Assembly (NCBI GenBank): GCA_003222155.1
Contig: QHUU01000071.1
Span: forward strand, 1-42,654
DNA: 42,654 nucleotides
From: Gemmatimonadota bacterium
GTDB lineage: Bacteria; Gemmatimonadota; Gemmatimonadetes; Gemmatimonadales; GWC2-71-9
Direction: 5' to 3'
The position numbers and the translations under genes are program-made. This document shows, piece after piece, positions 23,310 to 31,630 of the stretch. Numbering within the stretch: the stretch's first letter is position 1; each line of letters opens with the position of its first letter. The notes under the pieces are model-generated. The model was not told the origin of the DNA and ran no database searches. It saw nothing but the letters and a program-made list of their open reading frames with translations.

Positions 23310-23846
23310 ATGCGCACGCTCATCGCCTCCATCGAAGGCGAATACCGCCGCTACAAGACCCTCGCCGAAGGCGCGCTCGACCAATTGGCCGACTCCGCGC
23401 TCGCGGCGGATGCGGGCACCGGCAATTCCATCGCCACCATCGTCTGGCACGTCTCCGGCAACCTGAAGTCCCGCTTCACGGACTTCCTCACGTCCGACGG
23501 TGAGAAGCCGTGGCGCGACCGCGACTCCGAGTTCCTCGCCCGCCACGTGACCCGTACCGAGCTCCGGGCCAAGTGGGAGGACGGCTGGCAGGTCCTGTTC
23601 GCGGCCCTCGCCGACCTCGGCGACGCGGACCTCGAGCGGACCGTGGCGATCCGGGCTCAGTCGCTCACGGTGGCCGAGGCGCTCCACCGTTCGCTCGCGC
23701 ACGCGAGCTACCACGTGGGTCAGATCGTCTATGTAGCCAAGGCGCTGCGAGGTGCCGACTGGCAGTCCTTGAGCATTCCACCCGGTCAGTCGGCGCGCTA
23801 CAACCAGGCGCCGGCGCTAGAGCGCACGCCACGCCCGCTCCGCTAG
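23310..23846 (+). CDS. DinB-like (DUF1572-type) four-helix protein
   Basis: A 178-residue protein with the DinB/YfiT fold pattern: helices with metal-ligand histidines in TIVWHVSGNLKSRF (about residue 50) and LAHASYHVGQIVYVAKAL near residue 130. DinB-superfamily proteins bind divalent metal, and several are thiol-dependent transferases; the substrate here is unknown. The ATG follows a 138-base gap after the mutase gene, which contains a TATAC element near 23218 but no convincing promoter. The C-terminal SIPPGQSARYN is typical of DUF1572 members. Confidence 0.8.
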   Translation: MRTLIASIEGEYRRYKTLAEGALDQLADSALAADAGTGNSIATIVWHVSGNLKSRFTDFLTSDGEKPWRDRDSEFLARHVTRTELRAKWEDGWQVLFAALADLGDADLERTVAIRAQSLTVAEALHRSLAHASYHVGQIVYVAKALRGADWQSLSIPPGQSARYNQAPALERTPRPLR

Positions 23847-23880
23847 GGCGGGGCGCCGGGCGTCGTTCACAGGAGGCGGG

Positions 23881-24315
23881 ATGGTGCGTATCGCGCTCGC
23901 GGGGATTGCCTGGCTGTGTCTCCTGCTCCCCCCGGTCCCTCCACGGCAAGCGCCCTCGCTCATCGAGCACGACTCCGTGGTCGCGACGCTGCAGCCGGGA
24001 CCTCACAACGGCGGCGGGGAGACGATGGCATACTCGTTCTTCGCACGGGCGCCCGGCCTGAACCTGGTCTTTCGCAAACGCGCGTTGCATCGGGGCGCAG
24101 CGATCGGCTACCACCGGCAGGCAGAGGACGAGGTTTACTACGTCGTGAGCGGGACGGGCGAGCTCACGTTGAACGGCGTACGCTCGGTCGTGGTCCCCGG
24201 GACAGCGATCCTCACCCGTCCCGGGAGCTCGCACGGCTTGCGACAGGTGGGCTCCGACGACCTGGTCGTCATCATCGTGTATCAACTCACGACCGTACAC
24301 AGGCAGGGCGCCTAG
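23881..24315 (+). CDS. Secreted cupin-domain protein
   Basis: A 144-residue protein with a signal peptide (MVRIALAGIAWLCLLLPPVPP) and one small cupin barrel. Motif 1 is YHRQAEDEVYYVVSGTGEL (G-x-H-x-E-type ligands, about residues 79-98), and motif 2 is GTAILTRPGSSHGL. The metal ligands are present, but this small family does not reveal a substrate. A strong AGGAGG ribosome-binding site stands ahead of the ATG. It is followed after three bases by a short membrane gene, with which it is probably cotranscribed. Confidence 0.8.
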   Translation: MVRIALAGIAWLCLLLPPVPPRQAPSLIEHDSVVATLQPGPHNGGGETMAYSFFARAPGLNLVFRKRALHRGAAIGYHRQAEDEVYYVVSGTGELTLNGVRSVVVPGTAILTRPGSSHGLRQVGSDDLVVIIVYQLTTVHRQGA

Positions 24316-24318
24316 ACC

Positions 24319-24480
24319 GTGTCCAAGGTCCTCACCTTCCTCGGCGCGAGCATCGGGGGCGCCATCGGCTGGTGGCTCGGCGCGCGCATCGGAACGATGA
24401 CGGCCTTCGTGGTCAGCACGGTGGGAACAGGTGTGGGCGTTTACGCGGGGCGCCGGATTGCGGACTCGCTGCTCGCGTGA
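24319..24480 (+). CDS. Small glycine-rich membrane protein, 53 residues
   Basis: GTG 24319 to TGA 24478-24480. It has two hydrophobic segments rich in small residues, LGASIGGAIGWWLGARIG and MTAFVVSTVGTGVGVYAG, ending RRIADSLLA. The spaced glycines resemble glycine-zipper membrane proteins. The stop overlaps the ATG of the next gene by one base (TGATG), which supports expression. Function unknown. Confidence 0.65.
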   Translation: MSKVLTFLGASIGGAIGWWLGARIGTMTAFVVSTVGTGVGVYAGRRIADSLLA

Positions 24481-24938
24481 TGCAACAGGATTCCGGCATC
24501 ACGGCGATCGCCCATGTCATCCAGCTGTCCGTGGCGCCCGTCTTCCTGCTGTCGGGCATCGGGGCCATGCTCGCCGTGATGACGAATCGCCTGGCTCGGG
24601 TGATCGACCGCGCCCGCGTGCTGCAGACGCAGCTGGCGACGGGCCCCGCCGACGCCGGCTCGATCGAGCGGCAGCTCATCACGCTGTCGCGCCGGGCCAA
24701 GCTGGTCAGCTGGTCCATCACGCTGTGCACGATCACGGCGTTGCTGGTATGTGCGGTCATCGCGATGCTGTTCATGGGCGCCTTCCTTCGGTTCGACGCG
24801 TCCGTGCCCGTGGCGCTCCTGTTCGTCGCGGCGATGCTCGCGTTTTTTCTCGGGCTCTTGTCGTTCTTGCGGGAGATCTTCCTCGCGACCGCCAACCTCC
24901 GCATCGGACCCGCCGAGATAGGACGCGCCGGACAGTAG
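24480..24938 (+). CDS. DUF2721 family membrane protein
   Basis: A 152-residue protein with three membrane helices. The N-terminal AIAHVIQLSVAPVFLLSGIGAMLAVMTNRLARVIDRAR is the DUF2721 signature, followed by a soluble helix with LSRRAKLVSWSITLCTI and two hydrophobic segments at about residues 80-105 and 112-135. The family has no assigned function. The ATG overlaps the preceding small membrane gene by one base, and the two are probably coexpressed. Confidence 0.85.
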   Translation: MQQDSGITAIAHVIQLSVAPVFLLSGIGAMLAVMTNRLARVIDRARVLQTQLATGPADAGSIERQLITLSRRAKLVSWSITLCTITALLVCAVIAMLFMGAFLRFDASVPVALLFVAAMLAFFLGLLSFLREIFLATANLRIGPAEIGRAGQ

Positions 24939-24988
24939 CGCCGCGCTTGCCTCGCCGCGTAGATTGTGCGTTATTGACGGCTTACGAC

Positions 24989-25285
24989 ATGGCCCTGGCC
25001 CATCAGAACCTCGTCGTCGCCGTCGGCGCCGCGAAGGAGCACGCCAGGACGGTGCTGCAGCAGTTCGAGCACCGGGGCGATGGGCGCACCGGCCGGTCCA
25101 GCTCTGTGTATCTCGCCTTGATGGTGCTGCACAAGCGACTGCTGTCCACGGACCCTCCCCCGGTGCAGCACTTCGTTCCCGACCTCGAGCACATCACGCG
25201 CGCCTGCGGCGACAAGCTCGCGTCCGTGAAACCGCTCGTGGAGGCGGCTCTTGGTGTCGCGCGCGGTACGCCCCACCAAGCCTGA
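24989..25285 (+). CDS. Conserved hypothetical protein, 98 residues
   Basis: A mostly helical soluble protein (MALAHQNLVVAVGAAKEHAR...). I recognise no family. The ATG at 24989 has no ribosome-binding site. An in-frame TTG at 24974 lies 8 bases after TAGATT (24960-24965), the same geometry as the fmdB promoter, so a leaderless TTG start adding five residues is possible. It overlaps the next gene by about 35 bases in another frame. Confidence 0.55.
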   Translation: MALAHQNLVVAVGAAKEHARTVLQQFEHRGDGRTGRSSSVYLALMVLHKRLLSTDPPPVQHFVPDLEHITRACGDKLASVKPLVEAALGVARGTPHQA

Positions 25286-25652
25286 AGGCGAGGCCAACTG
25301 GGCGCGGTTGAAGACCGCGCTGGACTTGCCGCTACGCCTCGGCGCCTGGTATCGCGTCGTGGCCCCGGTGACGGCCCTGGAGGTGGTGGTCAGCATCCAG
25401 GGGACCCGCGTATCGGTGCCGCGCCCCTACGTCGAGTTGCGCGCGACGCCCCCCGGGGAGTGGACGGTCGTGCGCAACGCGAAGGTCAGGCCCGAGCGCA
25501 CGCCGGCGGGGCTGCGGCAGGCGTACATCGTCTGCCCCGGGTGCCGGCGTCGCGTGGAGCTGCCGGCGACCCGGCTCGCAGAACAGCTCTGTCCGCACTG
25601 CAACGAGACGTTCCCGATCGCCTGGGACGAGAACCCGCGCAAGAGGCCCTGA
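25251..25652 (+). CDS. Zinc-ribbon protein of unknown function
   Basis: A 133-residue protein starting at TTG 25251 (or GTG 25254) inside the preceding gene. The first 85 residues look like a small beta domain (LGAWYRVVAPVTALEVVVSIQG...). The C-terminus carries CPGC (about residue 95) and CPHC (about residue 116), a four-cysteine zinc ribbon. It could bind nucleic acid or protein. It ends six bases before the convergent oxidoreductase gene. Confidence 0.65.
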   Translation: MVSRAVRPTKPEGEANWARLKTALDLPLRLGAWYRVVAPVTALEVVVSIQGTRVSVPRPYVELRATPPGEWTVVRNAKVRPERTPAGLRQAYIVCPGCRRRVELPATRLAEQLCPHCNETFPIAWDENPRKRP

Positions 25653-25658
25653 CGTCGC

Positions 25659-27020
25659 TCAGGTCTTGATGCTCTTCGAAGCGTCGTCCCACCACACTGC
25701 GCTCTTGCGAAAGTACGACTCGTTCGCCATGTGACAGGCCAGGGCGGCGTGATGACCGAACACCACGTCCTCGACCACCGGCTTCCGCGTGCGCACCGCC
25801 TCGAAGAACGTCCACAGGTGCGGCCGGACATCGTCGAAATCGGGTCCGCTGAACGAGATCGTCTCCGGCATCGCCACCTGCTGGCCCAACTTCGGATCGT
25901 TGTCCTGGTGCCATTTGGCGAGGTAGGCGTCCCGCAGCGCTCGCGGGTAGCTGCCGGTGTAATAGCTGGGGTAGCGATCTTTGCCGGATTGGGGCGTGTA
26001 GCTCAGGCTGGATCCCGTGACCTCGAGCACGCCCTTCGATCCCTGGATGCGATACACCTCCGGCATCTCGGTTCCCAGGTTCAGCCGCATGTACACCGGC
26101 AGCCCGTCGTAGTCGTACACGACGGCGTGGACATCGGGCATGTTGCGACCGTCCTTCCAGCGCCGGATGCCGCCCACCGCGGACGCCTGCTTGGGCGGCT
26201 CATTCATCCCCACCATGAACAGCATGCCGCTGATCAGGTGGACCAGCAGGTCCCCGGCGACCCCCGTGCCGTATTCCTTCCAGCAGCGCCAGCGTGCGAA
26301 GATGTTGGGATCGAACGCTCGCTTGGGAACCGTGCCCTGCCAGGTGTCCCAGTCCAGGTTCCGGGGGGACAGATCGGGCGGTGGCGGATACTGCCATGCG
26401 CCGGTGGGGTCGTTTCGTCCGAGCCATCCTTCTACGAGCATCAGGTCGCCCAACGTCCCCTGCGAAATCAGCTCCCTCGCCTTGGCGCAAACCTGGGAGC
26501 TCACACGCTGCGAGCCGATCTGGACGATGCGGCCGGCCCGCTTCGCCGCGTCGACCATGGCCACGCCATCCGCCGGGGTGTGCGACATCGGCTTCTCGCA
26601 GTAGATGTCCTTGCCGGCGCTCACGGCGTCCACCACCACCTGCTTGTGCCAGTGATCGGGAACCGCCGCCACGATGCAGTCGATGTCCTTGTTGACGAGC
26701 AACTCCTGATAGCGGCGCGTGACCGGCAGGTCGGCTCGCACGATCTCCCGGGCCAGCGTGTGTCGGCCGTCGTACAGGTCGCAGGCGCCGGCGCATTCCA
26801 CGCCCGGCAGCTGGATGGACTCGGACAGGAGCCAGTTCCCCTGCATGCCCACGCCGATCATGCCGAAGCGGACCCGGTCGCTGGCGGGGCCGGGGGGCGG
26901 GCGCGTGAGGAACCGCTGGGGAATGGGGCCGATCGTCTGCGCGGCGAGCGACGCGCCGGCCGCCGCCGCACTCGTGCCCACGAATTCACGACGCGACCAA
27001 TCGTTCCGTTTCACGCTCAC
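25659..27020 (-). CDS. Tat-exported Gfo/Idh/MocA family oxidoreductase
   Basis: A 453-residue protein with a twin-arginine signal (SRREFVGTSAAAAGASLAA, residues 9-27), so it is folded and cofactor-loaded before export. The Rossmann motif GVGMQG is at residues 56-61, the family EKP motif with catalytic Lys at K143 (YCEKPMS), and a C-terminal beta-sheet substrate domain follows. Such exported members use tightly bound NAD(H) and act on sugars or glycosides. The GTG start has a GGAG ribosome-binding site. It is divergent from a secreted GH130 protein, which suggests a joint carbohydrate role; the substrate is unknown. Confidence 0.92.
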   Translation of the reverse strand: MSVKRNDWSRREFVGTSAAAAGASLAAQTIGPIPQRFLTRPPPGPASDRVRFGMIGVGMQGNWLLSESIQLPGVECAGACDLYDGRHTLAREIVRADLPVTRRYQELLVNKDIDCIVAAVPDHWHKQVVVDAVSAGKDIYCEKPMSHTPADGVAMVDAAKRAGRIVQIGSQRVSSQVCAKARELISQGTLGDLMLVEGWLGRNDPTGAWQYPPPPDLSPRNLDWDTWQGTVPKRAFDPNIFARWRCWKEYGTGVAGDLLVHLISGMLFMVGMNEPPKQASAVGGIRRWKDGRNMPDVHAVVYDYDGLPVYMRLNLGTEMPEVYRIQGSKGVLEVTGSSLSYTPQSGKDRYPSYYTGSYPRALRDAYLAKWHQDNDPKLGQQVAMPETISFSGPDFDDVRPHLWTFFEAVRTRKPVVEDVVFGHHAALACHMANESYFRKSAVWWDDASKSIKT

Positions 27021-27046
27021 GGCGTCTCCAATGTCCGGGGTCGGTC

Positions 27047-27052
27047 TATTAT
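27047..27052 (+). promoter_or_regulatory. Possible -10 box for the GH130 gene
   Basis: TATTAT in the 117-base divergent gap. If used, transcription starts near 27058, which excludes ATG 27051 as the start of the GH130 gene and favours GTG 27090 or 27138. No good -35 is visible. Confidence 0.3.
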
Positions 27053-27137
27053 GCAGGCGCTACCGCGCGGTGCGATAGGTGGAGCCGACGTGGCGGATAA
27101 CTTGACCTCGCGGCAGCGAGCGCGGCAGACTCGGGGG

Positions 27138-28256
27138 GTGCGTGCAGGTGGCGGGTGCCGCTTCATCCTGGCATGCCTGCTGGGCGCGCTTCCCGGCGCG
27201 GCGCGCGCGCAGTACCCCCTCTGGGCGTTTGGCCCGTTCCACAAGCCCGGGGCGGTGAACCCCATCCTCGCGCCGGATCCCGGCGCCACGTTCCGCTCTC
27301 CGGCGAACGACACCATCGTGCGGTGGGAGGAGCACGCCACGTTCAACCCCGCCGCCGTCGTCAAGGACGGCAAGGTCTACGTGCTGTACCGCGCCGAGGA
27401 CGCGAGCGGCGACCCGCACATCGGCCATCACACCTCGCGCCTTGGCCTAGCGGAGAGCGCGGACGGCCTGCGCTTCACGCGACGCGGCGCGCCGGTGCTC
27501 TACCCGGATCGGGACGCGCAGGCCCCGTACGAATGGCCCGGAGGGGTGGAGGATCCGCGCGTGGTGCAGTCCGAGGACGGGACCTACGTCCTCACGTACA
27601 CGCAGTGGAACCGCCGCATCCCGCGTCTTGCCGTCGCGACCTCTCACGACTTGATCCACTGGACCAAGCGCGGTCCCGCGTTCGCCGCAGCGAGCGGCGG
27701 GAAATACCGCGACTTGGAGTCCAAGTCCGGCGCCATCGTTGCCCGAGTGGAGGGGGATCGCGTCATCGCAACCAGGGTGAACGGCAAGTACTGGATGTAC
27801 TTCAACGTGCCCGAGATGCTGATCGCGACATCGGACGACCTGGCCGAGTGGACGCCACTGGAGGACGACACGGGGAGGCCGTTGCGCGTGCTCGCGCCGC
27901 GGCCCGGTTACTTCGACTCCTGGCTGGTCGAGCCCGGGCCGCCGGCCATCCTCACCGAGCGCGGCATCGTGGTGCTCTACAACGCCGGCAACAGCGGGAC
28001 GTCCGGCGATGCACGGCTTCCCGCCAGGGTCTACACGGGTGGGCAGGCGCTGTACGACCGCCGTAACCCGCTCAAGCTGATCGCCCGTCTGGACGAGCCG
28101 TTCATCAAGCCCGGCGAGAGTTACGAGCGAACGGGACAGTATCCCGAAGGGACCACGTTCGTGGAGGGACTGGTCCCGTTTCACGGGCGCTGGTACTTGT
28201 ACTACGGCACGGCCGACTCGCGCGTGGGTGTGGCGGTGTGGGACGCGAATCGCTGA
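27138..28256 (+). CDS. Secreted glycoside hydrolase family 130-like protein
   Basis: A five-bladed propeller enzyme of the GH130 type, which are mannoside phosphorylases or mannosidases. Visible motifs are EEHATFNPAAVVKDGKVYVLYRAED, HTSRLGLAESADGLRF, the GGVEDPRVV loop, TYTQWNRR and GTTFVEGLVPFHGRWYLYYGTAD. From GTG 27138 the protein is 372 residues and begins with a clean signal peptide cleaved after AARA. In-frame GTG 27090 and ATG 27051 would add 16 or 29 residues. Export fits hydrolysis more than phosphorolysis, since phosphate-dependent members are usually cytoplasmic; that is inference. It is divergent from the Tat oxidoreductase. Confidence 0.85.
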   Translation: MRAGGGCRFILACLLGALPGAARAQYPLWAFGPFHKPGAVNPILAPDPGATFRSPANDTIVRWEEHATFNPAAVVKDGKVYVLYRAEDASGDPHIGHHTSRLGLAESADGLRFTRRGAPVLYPDRDAQAPYEWPGGVEDPRVVQSEDGTYVLTYTQWNRRIPRLAVATSHDLIHWTKRGPAFAAASGGKYRDLESKSGAIVARVEGDRVIATRVNGKYWMYFNVPEMLIATSDDLAEWTPLEDDTGRPLRVLAPRPGYFDSWLVEPGPPAILTERGIVVLYNAGNSGTSGDARLPARVYTGGQALYDRRNPLKLIARLDEPFIKPGESYERTGQYPEGTTFVEGLVPFHGRWYLYYGTADSRVGVAVWDANR

Positions 28257-28275
28257 CCCTTGCGCCCTTGCGCCC
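28257..28275 (+). repeat. Short tandem repeat upstream of the DUF305 gene
   Basis: CCCTTGCG occurs twice in tandem and is followed by CCC. It lies in the 52-base gap after the GH130 stop. It may only be low-complexity sequence. Confidence 0.4.
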
Positions 28276-28308
28276 GCGGTCGCTTCACGCGCACCTTAAG
28301 CGCCCTGC

Positions 28309-28905
28309 ATGCAGAGACCATCTTCACGAGTGAGCACCGTGGGAGCGCTGGCGGTCCTCGCCTCGGCCGCTCTCTCGCCCGCGGCCCGGACCCAGGCCGA
28401 CAGTGTCCGACCCCGCTACACCGCGGCGGACGCGGACTTCATGACCGGGATGATCGTGCACCACGCGCAGGCGGTGCTGATCGCCGGCTGGGCACCCGCG
28501 CACGGCGCCAGTCCGGCTCTGCGCGCTCTGTGTGCGCGTGTGGTCGTGGGCCAGCGCGACGAGATCGCGGTCATGCAGCGCTGGCTGCGGGAACGTCACG
28601 AACCCGTGCCGGACCCTGACCCGCACGGCCACATGATGCCGGGCATGCTGAGTGAGGACCAGCTGGCACGGCTCGACAGCGCCCAGGGGCCTGCCTTCGA
28701 CCGGTTGTTCCTCACGGACATGATCCAGCACCACCGGGGTGCGCTCACCATGGTGCGGGCCCTGATCGACACACCGGGCGCCGCGCGGGACGGACCGCTG
28801 TTTCAGATCGCCTCCGACATCAGCGCCGATCAGACGGCCGAGATCGACCGCATGACGCACATGCTCGACGCATTGTCACACCCCACTCAACGGAGTCCTC
28901 AGTGA
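28309..28905 (+). CDS. DUF305 family secreted protein
   Basis: A 198-residue protein with a signal peptide (about residues 1-29) and two DUF305 half-repeats: DADFMTGMIVHHAQAVLIA (His pair at 51-52) and FDRLFLTDMIQHHRGALTM (His pair near 149). DUF305 is a ferritin-like helical fold; the paired His and Met residues resemble metal-binding sites, and members often occur near copper genes. A His/Met-rich turn, DPHGHMMPGM, links the halves. The stop overlaps the start of the LVIVD lipoprotein gene as GTGA, so the two form an operon. Confidence 0.9.
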   Translation: MQRPSSRVSTVGALAVLASAALSPAARTQADSVRPRYTAADADFMTGMIVHHAQAVLIAGWAPAHGASPALRALCARVVVGQRDEIAVMQRWLRERHEPVPDPDPHGHMMPGMLSEDQLARLDSAQGPAFDRLFLTDMIQHHRGALTMVRALIDTPGAARDGPLFQIASDISADQTAEIDRMTHMLDALSHPTQRSPQ

Positions 28906-30926
28906 GATCCCTGTCCATGTTGCTCGCGATCGGCACGGTCGTCGCCGCGTGCGCCACCACTTCCACAAAGTTCGATATGTCCACGACGGCGCCCAGCCCC
29001 GACCGTCGCGTGGGCTTGCGCGCGGGGTGGATGAACGCCGCCGACGCGGCCTGGAACCTGCGCCTCGTGTCCGCAGCGCCGAAACCCCAATCGTTCACCA
29101 ATCTGAACGATCTGGGCGACTTCGGATTCCTCAATTCGGATCTCGCGTTCACCGGACACTACGTCATTCAGGGCAACTTCCACGGCTTGCAGGTGTGGGA
29201 CATCGCGCAGCCGGGTCATCCGGTCCTGGTCACGACGTACGTCTGCCCCGAGCAACAGAACGACGTCTCGGTGTACCGGAACCTTCTGTTCGCGTCCGGC
29301 GAGGACTTCAACGGGCGGCTCGACTGTGGCATCCACGGCGTGCCGGATTCGGTCAGCAAGGACCGGCTGCGCGGCATCCGTATCTTCGACATCTCGGACA
29401 TCGCGCACCCCAAGCCGATCACCAGTGTGCAGACCTGCCGCGGCTCGCACACGCACACGGTGGTGACCGACCCGAAGGACACGGCCAACATCTACGTCTA
29501 CGTGTCGGGCGGCGCTCCGGTCCGCTCACCCAGTGAGCTCCCGGGATGCTCGGACCTCGCACCGGACAAGGACCCCAACAGCGAGCGGTTCCGCATCGAG
29601 GTGATTCAGGTGCCGCTCGCCCATCCCGAGCAGGCGCACGTGGTGAGCAAGCCGCCGATCCTCGCCGACCTCGCCTCGCCGCAGGAGCACGGCGAGGCGC
29701 CGGAAGACATCGCGGCCGCCGCCAAGGTGGCCGCGGAGGCGCGCGCCAAGGGCGGCTTTACCGCGACCGTGCACGGCGTCGAGATCGTGCTGGGCCCGCG
29801 CTTCGTCGGTGCGCAGCTCGACAGCATCGTCAAGGCGCGGGGCGGGACCGGGGCGCCGACGGGTGCGGACAGCGCCACGCTCCGGGCCGCCGCGCAGGGC
29901 ATCGTGGATCGCATCGTCAACCCGCCCACGCCGGGGAACGCCCCGCGACCGGGGCCGGTCCAATGCCACGATATCACGGTGTATCCGGCGCTCGGTGTCG
30001 CGGGTGGGGCGTGCGCCGGCTACGGCCTGCTGCTCGACATTCACGATCCGGTCCACCCGCGCCGCATCGCCGCGGTGGCCGACTCGAACTTCGCGTTCTG
30101 GCACTCGGCCACCTTCAACAACGACGGCACCAAGCTGCTGTTCACCGACGAGTGGGGCGGGGGCCTGCAGCCCAAGTGCCGCGCTACCGACAAGCCCGAG
30201 TGGGGCGCCGACGCCATCTTCACGGTGACCGGCGACGCGATGACGTTCCGGAGCTACTACAAATTGCCCGCGCCGCAGACTCCGTTCGAGAACTGCGTGG
30301 CGCACAACGGCTCGCTCGTCCCCGTGCCCGGGCGCGACATCATGGTGCAGGGCTGGTATCAGGGCGGCGTCTCGGTGTTCGACTGGACCGATCCCGCGCA
30401 TCCCAGGGAAATAGCGTATTTCGACCGCGGCCCGATGGATTCGACCAAGCTGGTCGGCGCCGGCGCGTGGTCCGCGTATTGGTACAACGGCTACATCGTG
30501 AGCTCCGAAATCGGGCGCGGGCTCGACGTGTTCGAGCTGCTCCCGAGCGGCTTGCTGTCGCAGAACGAGATCGACGCGGCCAAGCTCGTCCACTTCGACT
30601 ACCTGAACGTGCAGGACCAGCCGAGGATCACCTGGCCCGCGAGCTTCGCCGTGGCGCGCGCGTACCTCGACCAGCTGGAGCGCTCTAACGGCCTGGCGCC
30701 CGGCAGGGTGGCCGCCGCGCGAACGGCCCTCGCCCGTGCCGAGCGGCTCTCCGGGCAGCAGCGCCGGGATGCCTTGACGCAACTGGCGACGCAGCTGAGC
30801 GGCGACTCAAGGGGTGCGCCACGCCTCGTCGTCGACGGGAAACCGATCGAGGGGCAGGGTGCCGATCAGGAGAAGGTGCGCACGCTCGCCGGTATGGTCA
30901 CCGACCTCGCTACCGGGGGACGCTGA
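28902..30926 (+). CDS. LVIVD-repeat lipoprotein
   Basis: A 674-residue protein with a lipobox (VVAAC, Cys at about residue 17) and LVIVD-type propeller repeats: GLQVWDIAQPGHPVLV (about residue 95), GIRIFDISDIAHPKPI (about 165), LLLDIHDPVHPRRIA and VSVFDWTDPAHPREIA. Many His, Asp and Cys residues in between could form metal or disulfide sites. An Ala-rich helical segment (about residues 265-350) interrupts the propeller, and the last 110 residues are helical. It probably sits on a membrane surface. The GTG start overlaps the DUF305 stop by 4 bases; the same pairing is seen in other bacteria. Function unknown. Confidence 0.85.
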   Translation: MRSLSMLLAIGTVVAACATTSTKFDMSTTAPSPDRRVGLRAGWMNAADAAWNLRLVSAAPKPQSFTNLNDLGDFGFLNSDLAFTGHYVIQGNFHGLQVWDIAQPGHPVLVTTYVCPEQQNDVSVYRNLLFASGEDFNGRLDCGIHGVPDSVSKDRLRGIRIFDISDIAHPKPITSVQTCRGSHTHTVVTDPKDTANIYVYVSGGAPVRSPSELPGCSDLAPDKDPNSERFRIEVIQVPLAHPEQAHVVSKPPILADLASPQEHGEAPEDIAAAAKVAAEARAKGGFTATVHGVEIVLGPRFVGAQLDSIVKARGGTGAPTGADSATLRAAAQGIVDRIVNPPTPGNAPRPGPVQCHDITVYPALGVAGGACAGYGLLLDIHDPVHPRRIAAVADSNFAFWHSATFNNDGTKLLFTDEWGGGLQPKCRATDKPEWGADAIFTVTGDAMTFRSYYKLPAPQTPFENCVAHNGSLVPVPGRDIMVQGWYQGGVSVFDWTDPAHPREIAYFDRGPMDSTKLVGAGAWSAYWYNGYIVSSEIGRGLDVFELLPSGLLSQNEIDAAKLVHFDYLNVQDQPRITWPASFAVARAYLDQLERSNGLAPGRVAAARTALARAERLSGQQRRDALTQLATQLSGDSRGAPRLVVDGKPIEGQGADQEKVRTLAGMVTDLATGGR

Positions 30927-30947
30927 GGAGCCCGCGGCCGGGTACGC

Positions 30948-31562
30948 ATGGCCGAGGGCACCGCCCGCGTCGAGGCGTTCAGCGACGGCGTGTTCGCGAT
31001 CGCCATCACGCTCCTCATTCTCGAGATCCGCGCTCCTGAGGCGGGTGCGGCGGGCGGGCTGTGGGCGGGGCTCCGGGCGCTGTGGCCCTCCTACGTCGCG
31101 TTCCTGCTCAGCTTCTTCGTCATCCTGGTCATGTGGGTGAACCACCACGAGCTGATGCGCCTGGTGCGTGTCGTCACCTACCCGTTGTTGTTCGCCAACG
31201 GTCTGCTGCTCCTCACGGTGACGTTCGTGCCGTTCCCGACCGCGGTCCTGGCGCAGCACCTCGCCACGAGCGAGGCGAAGGTCGCGGTCGCCTTCTACTG
31301 CGGGACGTTCGTGGTCAACAGCCTCGCGTGGGGGCTGGTGTTCTCGACCATGGTGCGCGGCCGGCTGTTCCACGCGGGCGTGGATGCCGGAACCATCCAG
31401 CGCGTACGCCGGGCCTATCTGGCCGGTCCGCTGGTGTACGTCGTCGCGACACTGGTGGCGTTGCGCCAGCCGCTGCTGGGCCTCGCGCTGAACGCGTCCC
31501 TGTGGCTCCTGTGGATCCGGCTCGGCTACCGCGAGACGGCCGAGGGGCGCAGGAGTCTCTGA
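30948..31562 (+). CDS. TMEM175/DUF1211 family ion channel
   Basis: A 204-residue, six-helix membrane protein. The first helix carries the FSDGVFAI motif (residues 11-18), the selectivity/gating signature of the TMEM175 potassium channel family, followed by TLLILEIR and SFFVILVMWVNHHELM. Bacterial members form tetramers and conduct K+ with modest selectivity. The ATG lies 22 bases after the LVIVD stop; a GAGGAG is present but more distant than usual. Confidence 0.9.
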   Translation: MAEGTARVEAFSDGVFAIAITLLILEIRAPEAGAAGGLWAGLRALWPSYVAFLLSFFVILVMWVNHHELMRLVRVVTYPLLFANGLLLLTVTFVPFPTAVLAQHLATSEAKVAVAFYCGTFVVNSLAWGLVFSTMVRGRLFHAGVDAGTIQRVRRAYLAGPLVYVVATLVALRQPLLGLALNASLWLLWIRLGYRETAEGRRSL

Positions 31563-31573
31563 CCGGGGCTCCT

Positions 31574-31596
31574 TGCGGCAGCGCGGCCGCGCCGCA
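31574..31596 (+). terminator. Possible weak terminator hairpin
   Basis: TGCGGC (31574-31579) pairs with GCCGCA (31591-31596), with an inner GCGGCCGC palindrome, and is followed by GTTTAT. The short T-run makes it a weak candidate for ending the upstream unit before the peroxiredoxin gene. Confidence 0.35.
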
Positions 31597-31630
31597 GTTT
31601 ATGGCCTATTGGCCCGAAAGGAGACTAGCC

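Noticed and set aside
25731-27050. Upstream extension of the GH130 frame through the oxidoreductase gene
   Set aside because: It is antisense to the conserved Tat oxidoreductase and lacks GH130 similarity before the signal peptide.
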